Shown here one piece after another: positions 10,865 through 21,649 of a stretch of DNA of 64,000 nucleotides. Numbering within the stretch: position 1 is the first letter of the stretch; each line of letters begins with the position of its first letter. Both the position numbers and the translations under genes were made by a program. The DNA comes from Norana najaformis (lineage: Eukaryota; Annelida; Clitellata; Crassiclitellata; Hormogastridae), in the NCBI GenBank assembly GCA_964023275.1, contig OZ029913.1, forward strand, positions 40,787,757 through 40,851,756, read 5' to 3'. The notes below the pieces were generated by a model. That model was not told where the DNA came from, made no database searches, and saw only the letters and a program-made list of their open reading frames with translations.

Positions 10865-13800
10865 AGCAGCAGCACTAGTAGTAATAGTAGTAGTATGCGA
10901 ACCGATATCCTCACGCACATGGGCGCCTTGACGTTCGCTTTAACCCAGTGTAGCTAACCATGTCAACAGACTCCCCCCCCCAGGAAGTAAAAGAGAACAA
11001 CTGTTGTCTCACATCAATGGCGGTAGTTCCGGAATTACGAGATGTATAATGGCGGTAAAGAGGAAGCCCGCAGTTAAAAAGGCACACGAAAAGGGACCGA
11101 TTATTGCAGGTAAAGTGAACGTACCCTGTTTTGAGCAAAACACGCTACCCATAGCGAGAAAGGCTGAGTCGGATACAGAGCCAGAGCTTTACAGTGTTGC
11201 CTGTCTTAAGCAAGCGGCCAATCCTGAAGCTTCCTTTGAGAGAACGGTCAATACGGGCAGAGATAGCACGAAACAGCCATTTTACGTCGAGAGTATAGAA
11301 GGGGCAGTGATGTGGGTGGCTCCGAAAGTAGAACGGAGATGGAGTCATCTCCGGCCCGCAAAGCTATGCACAGACCCAGAACGCCACATGATTTCTTCAT
11401 GGTCGAACAGGCACCATTTATATATGCTGATATATGTATTAATAATGCATGCATTAGTATTTTCATAAAACTGTTAATTAAGGCACAACGGAATCCATAG
11501 ATTATGTCTCTGGTTACGTAATGCGATGTAATATATAACGTAAACCTCGGAATTTCCCAACAGCTGTGCTGAATCAATTCATCAAACTGTTAGTCTGTAC
11601 ATTTCAGAGGGGTGTTAAGTGCGTCCCTAACGCCGCCTGAATTGTAGTATTTCTTATTTAAATGATGCTGAACAGCGCCCCATTTTTTCCGGAACAAAAA
11701 TACTCTTAATGCAAACGCTTGCATAGCATTCCATTTCGGAATTCGCCTGCTTTGTTAAGAGCAACAAAGCTTTCCCAAAGTGAGCCGCTCTATGAATGGC
11801 TGTCGATACAGGTAGCATCTTTTATTCGAAAAGATTAATTGCCGAAGATTTATGAGAGCATTTGTCTTCATGCCACCGACTGCGAGGATCGGGAGCTCCG
11901 AGCATTCGAGAACTGTCGCTAGATGTCGGCGGAGGCTTTATCGGCGCCATAAAATTGTTCAGTTGCATCACAGTACAATAAAATAAATGCAATACACTTA
12001 AATACAATACCTCATTACAAGACGATACAATGCGATGCAATACAGTATATCGCAATACAATACAATACAAATTTCGACGATTTTGATGAACGTGACTCCA
12101 AGGTAATTTATTCCTCTTACTGAACTGTTGGATCTCGACTGGAGTTTCTCCAGTGGATTAGGATTTAGGACTACGATTCCGCTTGAAGCAACCATCGAAT
12201 GATGCCTTGTGCATTATGATAAAAGACGATATAGGAGTCGTTACATTAGATTTTCATTGACACTCGTGTTAATCGCCGTAAGCAAAAAATTAAATAAACC
12301 TATCTTATGCTTATTACTATACCTATCAACAAACCAGGCCCGGATGACACAGCAGACAAACTAAGCAGCTGCCTACCTCCGACTTGTTCGCATTTTGGCA
12401 AGAGGAGGAAGGAATCTACAGTGGGTCAATTGTGGAGGACATTCTTTGGGGACGATTCCAAAGACAAACCAGAGCGCATGTCCCAAATGTTACTGCCGTT
12501 GTGGCGAAATTAATTGAGGGAACATTGCTGGCATTTCAGCTCTAAATATTGAACAACGTACTGTCAACAAATTATTGACTCAGCTCGTTGAAGGCTGATA
12601 CTTCGCCGTAAGACATGTGAAAGCTTAAAGAGGCCTAAACTACTGTCCTCTAAGTTTGGCAGATGAAATGAGGGCAAAAAATGGGGCTTTATAATCATAA
12701 TTAACGTGAATTATGGGAATATTTAGTGATCATTCCAGTACCAAAATCGTAATCAAGATGGCTTTCAGGCATAGACTCCTAGATAATTAGCAACTTAATT
12801 ATCTAGGAGCCCTTGCTTCGCCCCAGACATCGCCCGGGGGAGCCTCTTCGCATCGGAGAGGAGCGAAGGGGAAGGGAGAGGAGGGTCCCGCATTACCTTT
12901 TCCCTAGGGGGCCCCATTAGTCCCAATCTGGGCTTGAATGCACATAACTTTATACCCATCAGTATACGATCAGTATCTCTACCGGTCAATATTGGGCTAT
13001 ACTTTCTCTCGCGCTGTGTCTCTCCCTGTCAGTGTGTATATCAAAATGGATATGAACATGCATAAAAATATCCCTGCCAGTACTGATATACCTACCTGTC
13101 TATTGATCTGTCAAAAGAGCAGTCAGTCTGCATATCTATATACAGGTCTGTTTTTACAGGTAACAATGGTGGATCGAGGGTCGGCTGAGAAGGCTTGCAA
13201 GGACCCCAATCCAATCATAGACGGTCGAAAAGCCAACGTCAACCTGGCCTACCTGGGAGCCAAGCCGCGAATGCAAACCACCGGAGACCTAATATGTAGG
13301 TCTTCAATACACTTCACGAAACTAATGAACGCCTGAACGTCTGAACGACTGACTGACTGACTGACTGACTGACTGAACGAATGAATGAATGAATGAAGGA
13401 AGGAAGGAAGGAAGGAAGGAAGGAACAAAGGAAGGAACAAAGGAAGGAAGGAACAAAGGAAGGAAGGAACAAAGGAAGGAAGGAACAAAGGAAGGAAGGA
13501 ACAAAGGAAGGAAGGAACAAAGGAAGGAAGGAACAAAGGAAGGGAAGAAGGAAGGAACAAAGGAAGGAAGGAACAAAGGAAGGAAAGAAGGAAGGAACAA
13601 AGGAAGGAAGGAAAGAAGGAAGGAAGGAAAGAAGGAAAGAAGGTAGAGAGCAAGGAAGAAAGAAGGGAAAGAACAAGCCATCGAACAGCTGGTTAAATAA
13701 AGGAATGAAAAGTGAACGAATGAACGAATAAATATCCTAGATTTGTCACTTGCATATATCCAACTTTAAGATGTCCTGATGTAGGCCCATAGTGTAAATT

Positions 13801-16669
13801 CTATTGTCATTCATTCCTTCAGTGCTAGTTTAAACTAGACGTGTATAGGATATGAAAATATGTATGTATATTAATATCTTCAAATATTTACTTGAATATA
13901 TTCATGTGGATATTTACCTATTACGATCGTCTGCGAACTTATACGTAAGCGTGAGTAAGTTTAAGTGCAAATACGTGTGTTGTATAAACACACACCTTTA
14001 TTTGACTTTGAAGGTCTCTGTAAATTGGTGTCGAATGGAGAATTGTTCTCAACACGTTTGAGCTGATCTTACTTCGAATAGCGCAGATAAACAATAAATG
14101 CTTACCTGATATCAACTACGAGCATTTCTATGCAGGGAAAATAAGGCAAGATAAGGCAGCTTAAGCTGTGGTAAGGCAAATGCAGTTAAGAAAAAATAAA
14201 GTAAGATGCGCTTATATGAGATAAGGTAAGGTAACATACAGACGGATATATCATAAAGAAAACTTAATGCAAAAACTAATTCGAAGGAAATTAGGACTAT
14301 TTGGCCATATATGCAGAATGAACAATGATAGGAAAATCAAAACACTATTGTTTGGAATGATGGATGGGAGTAACAGAAGAGGACGACCGCACAGGGAATG
14401 GGCGGACGACATAACTGAATGGTGTGGAACAACGTTTCAAGAGCTGAGCCACGCCGCACTGAACAGACAACAGTGGAAGAACATGGTGAAAATGGCATCG
14501 GACACCTACGGGCGCTGAGCCCACGGTGCATCATGATGATGATGATGAAGGTAACATAAGCCAAGGTAAGGCAAGGCATGGCATGGCATGGCAAGGCAAA
14601 GCAAGGCAAATTGTATCACTACCGGCATATTTTATGTGAGTAAAATAAGGTAAGATAAGGAAATAGCTTAATGTGTGGTAGGGTCAAGTAAGTTAAAGTA
14701 AAGTAAGGTACGATTAGATAGAGTAAGGGAAGGTAAAGTAAGAGAAGGGAAGTTAAGGTAACGTAGGTTGAGAACGTAAGAAAAATTAATTTGAGGTAAG
14801 GTAAAGTAAGGCAAACGCTTTAGCCGCTATAACACCCATCGAACTAGAGAAGCATACATTCTTTTGTTGTTTCTTTTGCAGCGGTATATCTAACCTTACC
14901 GTATCTAAGCTTGCATAAACTTACCTTACCTCATACTACCATACCTTGTGTAACTTATTTTTGTTTCAATGCAGCTGCCTATCCTGTTACACTGAAGTCC
15001 GTTTTGGCCAATAGCTATCCGGGACAAATTACGAGGTAATTATTTAATTTTACTAAAAATGCATCTTCTTCTTGAATTCTACTAATGGTGCAGTGTAAGC
15101 CTTTATATTCATTGTAGAAATTTCAAATTTTTATATGGAGCCAGGAGAAGAGAGGCACCGGATAGATGGCAGCACAAATAGTTTATCAATTTAGTGTTAA
15201 TTCAGATATGACAAGGATGCATTGCAGGCATGTGTATTTATGTGTATGCATATTTGTACGTACGTATGTACGTACGTGTACGTACATACATATGTATGTA
15301 TATATGTATGTATATATGTATGTATATATGTATGTATATATGTATGTATATATGTATGTATGTATGTATATGTATATGTATGTATGTATGTATGTAAGTA
15401 TGTATGTATGTATGTATGTATGACATGTATGTATGCTTGTATATGCGATTTGTAGCAGGTGTTTCAAGACGTCTTAACTGTGGTTGTCGAGATAAATGTT
15501 GGCCCCCAAAAGAAGGAATCCGTCTAGAAAAGACCATGACCTTTGTAAACCTTGGGAAGCCTCGACTCTGCAGTTGCCTTAGGAGCTGTTCAAGTTTGCT
15601 CGTGATTCTGCGCTGTAACTTAACCCCAGCGAAGTGCTGCTAACGAAAGCATGTTTGTAATTGAGCTCTGTCAGAGCTTGGCTCCGTCGAAAATACGCCT
15701 CACCACCGCTGCCTGCCTATGTGAATGGGCGCCATGCTAACAGTGCAGTTAGGAGATACTAGTTCCGTTCCTCTTAACGCTACATGAGATACAATTTTTC
15801 GTCTGCCATGTACAGAATGCCTTTCAAAGCCTCGATAAAAATGTTCCGTTGCCTATTCTCTTAATAGGTAGCTGTTGTCAAACCTACGCTTAAACTAAAA
15901 GGTTGACAAGACCGCTCATCTGAGGACAGTTGTTGTTAGAAGGGCGTGTACAGTTAACCTTACCTTACCTTGCTTTACATGACCTTAACTCACATTCATT
16001 GCCTCGGCTTGCTTTACTTTATCTTACCTTATGTAACCTAATCTTACCTTGCTTTACCATATCGTATTGGTTGATGATGTAGGCATCGAAATAAATAAAC
16101 TGCCCTTTAGTTTAGAAGGTATAGTATTAGCTTACATCAGAGGCGCATAAGAAATTAGCCATCCCTTACCATACTTCGCACTTGAAGAAACAAACACATA
16201 AGAAAAAACGGCGCTGGAAAATTCCAATGAAGCTGGGATCAGGGCGAGTAAAATTTCCGCGCTACTTGACGAAAGAAGATGTCGAAAGTAATCGGAAACT
16301 CCTTGAGAGAATCTGGTCGAAGAGGCCTGCACTTGAAGCACCCGAAAGGTCGGTGTCCCGCCAGCCACGAGCCTTGAGAAAGCGTACGTTTCTCGCCTAC
16401 CGTCCGGCACACCTTTCGTTCAATCATACCGGCGCTTACCTATCGAGTGATTTATCCGTGATCTCAGTTCTCGCTAACATCCGTATCCAGCGGAAGGGAT
16501 GCTTCCTGTGGACACGGAATGTAGTGAATGGCAGTAGACAACTACTGCAGTTACCAACTAGTAAACTACTTTGTAGGTAGTTAAATGTCGTTAACTACTT
16601 TTTTCGAAATAGTTGTAATAATAGTAAAATTAATAATAATTAAATAATAATAATAGCATTAGCAATAGC

Positions 16670-16736
<67 letters not shown>

Positions 16737-19700
16737 GTTAAATTACAAAATCACAATTTCTAGTTAACGACTTTTTTGTAGTTAACGACTTTTTCTAAAA
16801 AAATTTCTAAGAGAAAGAGTTCAAACGCATTATGAATTAATTGTTAACTAACGAACGAATTTATTGTTGTTCATTACTTTCTTCATATTCATTGCTTCCT
16901 TTATTCCTTTTTTGTCCAATCTATCATTCTTTTCTTCCATTCCTCGTCCTTCTTTCCTTCATTGATAATTTATTTAATTCTTTCAGTAATGAATTCATTC
17001 TGAGATAAACACTTGTCTGGATTTTTAAATTTTAATTTCGTGTCGTGATTTCACATAAATTTAGTAGCTAAATAATCGGCTTTGGTCTGTAATTTTTCAA
17101 TTTTCTGGGCATTGTTTTCTTCCTATAGTGCTGAGATAAGTTTAAATTATTTATTTCTTGCGTGTATTGATTTAGCTCAAGTTTGTGTTGTGGGCGTTGG
17201 GATCTGTGTTTTCTGCGCATTTTGATCTTTATAGGCACAGCAGGTTCCCAATCACATTCTCTTAATATATGGTTTAGGTCCACACTAACATTGCTGGCAC
17301 CCTTTTGTCTGCGTTCATGAGTCGCCCTTGAACTGATGAAATGCTCTTTTCTTTTTTACGTCACGCCTTTTACTTGATGTGTTCGTCTTCCTTGCTGTTT
17401 TCAATTTCGATGGGTCTGATTATACAATTATGGCTTAACGCCATTACGTTGTTTTGTTTTATATTGTATATTGTTCCAGCTTCTACTCAAATCTGGTAGA
17501 GGCATGTCTGTTATTGAATTAACAAATACGTCCCTGCAGTCTGGTCTGTTTTTGAATTTGGCGCAGGCTCATTCGTTCACCTGGTTCCTGGTACTGCTTT
17601 TCCGGTTCGGTCATAAGAGCTGCTGCTGTGTTATACCAGTAACATTAGTTTAAGTTCTGGTTTTAATGCAGATTCATACAGAACATCTTCGACTAAACGC
17701 CATAGGTTGTCTCTGTATATGTTTCTTTTGCTTCTTCTTACTGGTAATATTGAAATAAATTCTGGATCAGTTAGACTTCAGAGTCTGGGTATTGTTCAAT
17801 TAAATATTTGTTCTCTTATAAAAATAAAGCTGCAGCTTTGCCTAGTTTTCTTGGTGATCATTCCTTACATATAATTGCTCTTAAAGAGACTTGACTTCAA
17901 CCTAATGATACATTGGTATTCATTTCTGATTCATTCCTGCTCACTCCACAAATTTTCTCTATCCTAAATGAATCTAGGTGCGATGGTAAATGTATGAAAC
18001 TTTTGTATTCAAGTCATATCTCCCACTGCACAGATTTACTTAATCTATTGCACCAACTAGTTCATTTGAGACCTTACGTTTCATTTTGCAGTTTTCTTAT
18101 CACTTGTCTGTACGGCTGTTGTCCACTGCCTTTGAGGATATGCAGTCTTGGATGGCAACTGATAATCTCCTCCTTAACCCATCGATAACTGAATTTCTAC
18201 TCCACTTAGTTCAGAACTCTTTGACTAGACCTATAACTGATACGTCCAAACATGAACAAATGACCTCTGTACTTAAATATTTGTATTTGGCTTCCTGTTC
18301 AACAAATGATTTGTTTCAAACTGGCGTTGATAGTTTCTAAAACACTACATTTTGGCCGAGTACGATACTTAAAATCAGTCCTTATTCCCCACACCCATCA
18401 TAATTCAAGGAGCTCACTTGACTGACTCTGTCTGCCTGTGCCAACAACTAGAACTGTTCTTGGTTGCTCGACCTAAATTTTGGAATTCTCTTCCTGATTC
18501 TGTTTTCGTTCTGCTCGGTTCCTTGTGTAATTTCGGTCTGAACATAAAACTTACCTTTTTCAGCTGGCTTATCCTCCACAGGCCTCTCTTGTTCAGCGGA
18601 CTGACTTTCTGGGTATTTGAACTGATTGCGGCTTGGCTTTGGTGCGCCACTGGTTTATGCTTTGTGCAATAGACGCCGGCGATATAGAAGTTACTAATTA
18701 TAATTACCATCCATCCGTCCATCCATCCATCCATCCATCCATCCATCCATCCATCCATCCATCCATCCATCCATCCATCCATCCATCCATCCATCCACTC
18801 TGTAGTCCCTTCTGTTATTCATTCTCTGATTCGCTCCTTTATTCCACAGCGAGAGTTGCGACGTGTTTCTGATTTACTTCTCGGCAGACGGCGCTGGTGG
18901 TGGAGCCAGGCGTTTGGCACTGACTGCTGCTGCTGCTGCTGTTAGGGATGTGCTTTGTTGTTGATGCGGCTGTTGATGAGGCCTCTGGCAATCAACACGC
19001 CGAGAAAAAACCCTTTCACGCTGAGAAATAAAACTTCCTTGGGGGGCTTTACGAGTTGCGTTGGACTGATCTATTGCGACGCTTTGATGCCTTCGTCGGT
19101 GAAGTTGTGTGCGTTTTGAGGTCACTGTGCCGTAACCTGCAAGGTTATCGGGCATGGTCTTGAAGGTCATGTAATGACCTTTCGGAAGACCAGGCCTTAG
19201 TTATTATGTTGTGCGGTGCGCTTTAGTTTAGTGATTAGCGTACTGGACTAACAATCTAAAGGCAGGGAGTTCAACTCTTCCCTGGACATTCCAAAACTTC
19301 TGATCCACCAGTGCCGCCTAGCGTACTCACCTATTAAATAAGTACACTGACCGAACGCTGTCGATGAGGTGATCAGACGACTAGGGTGGCACTTGTTACC
19401 CGCCATAATATGCCGAAACAAAGAAAATGAAGTCGCTAACAGTTAATACCTATGGCTGCCTCTTGGGGCTTCCTCAAGGGATTGCTCTTTTCTGCCAGTA
19501 TGGATTCGTTTCCAATGTTATTAAAGATATTCGAGGTTACTGTAGGCATTTGAAGTTGTTATAGTTTGGTTTTCAAGGTTAAATAACTCTGACTACGTAT
19601 AATAAACTTGAATATGTATATACACCCTTCAGTGTAATTTATTTGTGTATTTTAGTGTAATTAATTGATTGGTTAGTTACTTAATGAATTAGTTCATTAG

Positions 19701-20094
19701 ATGAATGAATAATCAACTGTTTCTCTTTTTCGTATTCTTTGTCTTCAGTTTGACGTCATACATCCATCCGTCGGCCTACTCCTCTTCTCCAGTTCACTCG
19801 TTCCCTCCTTCCCCAGTCTCCGCAGTCAGTCCCCCAATACACTCCACCCTCCTTCCTGTCAATACATCCTGCCCTCTGATCGACTATTCCTCGTCGACTG
19901 CTCAAACCGTCGCCTACCCTCAACTTCTTCAGGGCTACGACGCAGTACGGTACCCCTGCTCGACGCTGTTAGGGTACTTGGCTCCGGGCACGTACCCGCA
20001 GGGGGTTGGAGCGCAAGTAGTGGCCCTAGGGACGGTGCTTCCGGGGACTCAATGCTACCAGCCAACGAGGCACGTCTTCCACGAGAGATTGTAG
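7917..20094 (+). CDS. RBM24: RBM24/RBM38/SUP-12 family RNA-binding protein (four exons)
   Basis: Single-RRM protein of the family that controls splicing and stability of mRNAs, notably in muscle and in differentiation. Joined exons 7,917-8,096, 13,160-13,295, 14,975-15,035 and 19,749-20,094 give 723 nt, a 240-residue protein close to the 236-239 of human RBM24/RBM38. RNP2 (KIFVGGL) is at residues 16-22 and RNP1 (KGYGFVTM) at 56-63, with the family signature [23 protein letters not shown] at about 75-97, broken here by exon-independent reading only. The tail is Ser/Pro/Tyr-rich; IDYSSSTAQ and GYDAVRYP echo the vertebrate Tyr/Ala tail. All four exons join in phase with GT-AG sites. The short third exon is supported by phase and splice sites but not by strong similarity. 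No poly(A) signal is seen before the TCTA array at 20,223. Confidence 0.93.
8149..8190. repeat. GTAT microsatellite in RBM24-like intron 1
   Basis: Short ATGTATGT runs. Confidence 0.6.
8280..8625 (+). repeat. degenerate TTACC pentamer array in intron 1
   Basis: About 345 bp of TTACC/CTTAC/TTTACC units with many substitutions, in the orientation TTACC on the sense strand of the gene. This is the longest member of the pentamer family in the window. Confidence 0.75.
8800..8995. repeat. ACAGACGG repeat
   Basis: Imperfect GACAGACA/GACGGACG units, then ACTGACATACTGACT. ORFs on both strands are artefacts. Confidence 0.65.
9040..9115 (+). mobile_element. LINE/SINE 3' tail (family A)
   Basis: ACTATCGATTGATG, TGCATTATGC and CGGCGCTATATAAATC in that order match the tails at 12,190, 22,800, 35,490 and 48,810. 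Only the 3' end is present, as is usual for 5'-truncated retroelements. It lies in RBM24-like intron 1. Confidence 0.5.
9120..10790. other. intron 1 sequence without recognised features
   Basis: Open frames at 9,418-9,609 and 9,799-9,987 have no domain I recognise and probably are chance. 10,493-10,510 is a perfect 18-bp palindrome centred on GCTAGC. Otherwise nothing clear. Confidence 0.35.
10797..10900. repeat. TAC trinucleotide repeat
   Basis: ACT/TAC units over about 60 bp followed by AGCAGC and TAGTAG remnants. Confidence 0.85.
11241..11377 (+). mobile_element. dispersed coding-type repeat, copy 1
   Basis: Matches 28,077-28,214 over about 137 bp, with blocks such as GGCAGTGATGTGGGT and TATGCACAGACC identical. 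The other copy is open in one frame with SDVG...SPP..KRSYAQTV-type residues; here the equivalent frame reads [10 protein letters not shown]. Both look like relics of one retroelement ORF. Lies in RBM24-like intron 1. Confidence 0.6.
11960..12075. repeat. ACAAT pentamer repeat
   Basis: Imperfect AATACAATAC/GATACAATGC units over about 110 bp. Confidence 0.6.
12110..12265 (+). mobile_element. LINE 3' end (family A)
   Basis: CTTGAAGCAACCATCGAATG, CTTGTGCATTATGATAA and a following GAGTCGTTACATTAGA match 35,390-35,545 and 48,735-48,885 over roughly 130 bp, including the upstream TTCTCCAGTGG block. 5'-truncated, in RBM24-like intron 1. Confidence 0.6.
12776..12809. repeat. perfect 14-bp inverted repeat (hairpin)
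   Basis: CTCCTAGATAATTA, six-base loop, then its exact complement TAATTATCTAGGAG. The arm word ACTCCTAGATAAT occurs again near 53,144 and a shorter form near 60,707. Confidence 0.8.
13160..13295 (+). CDS. RBM24: RBM24-like exon 2
   Basis: Acceptor GTCTGTTTTTACAG precedes it. The exon opens with VTMVDR, completing RNP1, and carries the rest of the RRM to AYLGAKPR. Donor GTAGGT at 13,296, leaving one base of a split codon. A donor at 13,301 (AGGTCT) is the alternative, but only 13,296 keeps the next two exons in frame. Confidence 0.92.
13335..13395. repeat. GACT/GAAT microsatellite
   Basis: ACTG units run into GAAT units 40 bp after exon 2. Confidence 0.8.
13395..13665. repeat. GAAGGAAGGAACAAAG minisatellite
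   Basis: Pure GAAGG at first, then tandem 16-17-bp units containing one ACAAAG each, decaying at the right end. ORFs open in five frames here ([19 protein letters not shown]) are artefacts. Confidence 0.9.
13700..14130. other. intron 2 sequence, nothing recognised
   Basis: AT-rich with a small open frame (13,852-14,061) of repeat-like composition. Confidence 0.35.
14135..14255 (+). repeat. AAGGT pentamer cluster in intron 2
   Basis: AAGGCAAGATAAGGCAGC and AGATAAGGTAAGGTAAC. In this orientation the sense strand contains perfect splice-donor words (AAGGTAAG). Confidence 0.65.
14240..14550 (+). mobile_element. non-LTR retrotransposon 3' end (reverse transcriptase C-terminus)
   Basis: An open frame from about 14,267 to 14,518 carries the typical LINE C-terminal pattern: [13 protein letters not shown], then [12 protein letters not shown], then [10 protein letters not shown]. 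It stops at TGA and is followed by a short GATGATGATGATGA tail, a usual 3' end for RTE-like elements. The rest of the polymerase is missing, so this is a 5'-truncated copy inside RBM24-like intron 2, not a host gene. Confidence 0.85.
14550..14960 (+). repeat. AAGGT pentamer arrays up to the exon 3 acceptor
   Basis: GGCAAGGCATGGC and AAGGTAAAGTAAGG units fill 14,550-14,820; from 14,890 the orientation switches to TTACC and runs almost to the acceptor of exon 3. Confidence 0.7.
14975..15035 (+). CDS. RBM24: RBM24-like exon 3 (61 nt)
   Basis: Acceptor TTTGTTTCAATGCAG, donor GTAATT. Reads [19 protein letters not shown] in the only frame that links exon 2 to exon 4. Its residues SYPG recall the sequence after the RRM in related invertebrate proteins, from memory. 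Small size makes it the least certain exon. Confidence 0.75.
15240..15432. repeat. GTAT/TATG tetranucleotide array
   Basis: About 190 bp of ATGT units with ACGTACGT and TATATGTATG variants; ORFs here are artefacts. Confidence 0.85.
15440..15950. other. intron 3 sequence, nothing recognised
   Basis: Mixed composition. No element or RNA gene recognised. Confidence 0.35.
15955..16065 (+). repeat. TTACC pentamer cluster
   Basis: CCTTACCTTACCTTGC and related units in intron 3. Confidence 0.65.
16130..16580. other. long open frame of unknown nature in intron 3
   Basis: Plus-strand frame 16,182-16,580 opens at TTG; its first ATG is at 16,228. The minus strand is also open at 16,132-16,410. Composition is balanced ([34 protein letters not shown] on the other strand). 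Probably a retroelement relic; no family recognised. Confidence 0.25.
16600..16740. repeat. AAT trinucleotide repeat
   Basis: AATAATAAT for about 70 bp within AT-rich flanks. Confidence 0.9.
16745..17640. other. AT-rich intron 3 sequence
   Basis: No feature recognised. 17,290-17,640 may be the 5' region of the CR1-like element that follows. Confidence 0.3.
17640..18705 (+). mobile_element. CR1-like LINE, internally deleted and decayed
   Basis: 17,719-17,790 encodes a hydrophobic leader and GNIEINSGS, a decayed form of the 2A-like motif that opens many CR1-type ORF2 proteins, then an endonuclease start ([12 protein letters not shown]). 18,090-18,200 matches the zone after the catalytic YADD box ([20 protein letters not shown]). 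18,280-18,520 matches the C-terminus (LASCSTNDL in one frame, [15 protein letters not shown] in another, [11 protein letters not shown]). The catalytic centre is deleted and frames shift several times. The 3' tail (GGTGCGCCACTGGTTTATG) matches 22,795-22,860. Sits in RBM24-like intron 3, same strand. Confidence 0.8.
18708..18798. repeat. ATCC tetranucleotide array
   Basis: About 90 bp of CATC units directly after the LINE tail, possibly seeded by it. Confidence 0.95.
18800..19200. other. intron 3 sequence, nothing firm
   Basis: Contains a short CTG run near 18,920. The minus-strand frame 18,874-19,170 is Gln/Ala-rich and shows no domain. Confidence 0.3.
19205..19400 (+). mobile_element. tRNA-derived SINE
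   Basis: TTAGTTTAGTGATTAGCGTA resembles a pol III A box and GGGAGTTCAACTCTTCCC a B box, spaced as in a tRNA, followed by a non-tRNA body. The cloverleaf does not fold cleanly, so this is not a functional tRNA gene. Confidence 0.55.
19449..19625 (+). mobile_element. dispersed repeat shared with 5,469-5,515
   Basis: TACCTATGGCTGCCTCTTGG block as at 5,469, continuing to a tail with TCAAGGTTAAATAACTC. Probably a retroelement 3' end. Confidence 0.5.
19749..20094 (+). CDS. RBM24: RBM24-like exon 4 (last exon)
   Basis: Acceptor TTCTTTGTCTTCAG. The first base completes a Ser codon, then [14 protein letters not shown] leads into the Pro/Ser/Tyr-rich C-terminus and stop TAG at 20,092-20,094. The frame open before 19,749 is intron. 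Confidence 0.9.
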
Positions 20095-20222
20095 AAAGAA
20101 GGGAGAAATTATTGAAGACTGAAACGGTTCTTAGGGTCAATTTCGAATCGAACTTTATACAATGTCTGTTTGAGGCTGTAATCAAAGCCATTAGTCTATC
20201 ATATCAGTCTCTCTATGTACGA

Positions 20223-20756
<534 letters not shown>

Positions 20757-21000
20757 TCACCCATCCGTCCATCCATCCTCTATCAATCTATCAATCCATC
20801 CACCCATCCATTGGCGTATTTATGTCATCATTAACTGGATGTCTATGCAAAGATGTCCGTGCGCCCGTCTGTCAATATGTCTATCTGTGTGTATCTGTGT
20901 GTACGTGTATCTATGTGTGTCTGTCTGACTGTGTGTGTGTCTGTCCGTCAGTCCGTCTGTCTGTCTGTCTGATTATCTATCGTTCCGTCCATCATACTTT
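20757..21000 (+). repeat. TCCA/TCTG/TGTG-rich flank
   Basis: Decayed ATCC and TCTG units with GTGTGT blocks at about 20,885-20,945. In RNA sense this is GU-rich. Confidence 0.65.
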
Positions 21001-21044
21001 TTCTACAAATTTTTATAAAAAGCAACAATTGTATCTATTTACAG

Positions 21045-21345
21045 CGTGGTCAAAATGACCTTTTAATTATGACAGTATGACCTCGAATCATTTATGACCT
21101 TAACGTCGTACCTAATTACGGTAACTTAAGTAATTTAGGTAACTTCTGGGAGTCACCTAAAGTTTCAACCTTACATAATTCACTTGTCATGTATAATTTA
21201 GTGAGCTGTTTACTTGACATAATTTCGGTGATATGACACAAGTGAATGACATTGTGACGCGACATAATTAAAGATCATACATAATTTCTTGATCTGACAC
21301 GATTTAGTGACCTCATGACCTGACATAACTGAGTGACTGTCGTGA
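21045..21345. repeat. degenerate TGACATAATTTAGTGACCT minisatellite, left half
   Basis: About a dozen variants of GACATAATTTAGTGACC and TGACCTGACATAATT at irregular 20-30-bp spacing. Confidence 0.7.
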
Positions 21346-21515
21346 GGTTCTAAAGCTGGTCTTCTCAAAACAAGTCGCCAAACAAATCTTTTGAAATTTT
21401 TCTCTTTGTATCTCATCTTCACAACCGCAATAACTTCGTCTGTCCATTCGATGTCTATACGGGACCTTTTATAATCATATAAGTAATCACGACCCAAAGC
21501 CTTGTTTCTGAAAGT
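21346..21515 (-). other. non-repetitive island inside the minisatellite
   Basis: The minus strand is open (DYLYDYKRSRIDIEWTDEVI, then MRYKEKNFKRFVWRLVLRRP), with charged, protein-like composition. Family not recognised; may be a transposase or retroelement fragment or a host exon. No flanking intact splice pair is obvious. Confidence 0.25.
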
Positions 21516-21645
21516 GACTTTAAATGATGAGACATAATTTAATTACTTTGTGACCTGACACAATTTATTGACCTCCCTTAATTTGATGACTTTATGACTT
21601 TACATAATCGAGTACCTTATGACATAATTTAGTGAGTATTTGAGC
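21516..21645. repeat. same minisatellite, right half
   Basis: GAGACATAATTTAATTACTT, TGACCTGACACAATTTATTG and TTATGACATAATTTAGTGAG continue the pattern of 21,045-21,345. Confidence 0.7.
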
Positions 21646-21649
21646 TTTT

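Noticed and set aside
13249..13731. Several overlapping 85-134-codon frames
   Set aside because: Artefacts of the GAAGG minisatellite ([17 protein letters not shown]).
14267..14518. Host gene of 83 residues
   Set aside because: It has the LINE reverse transcriptase C-terminal pattern and a 3' GATGAT tail.
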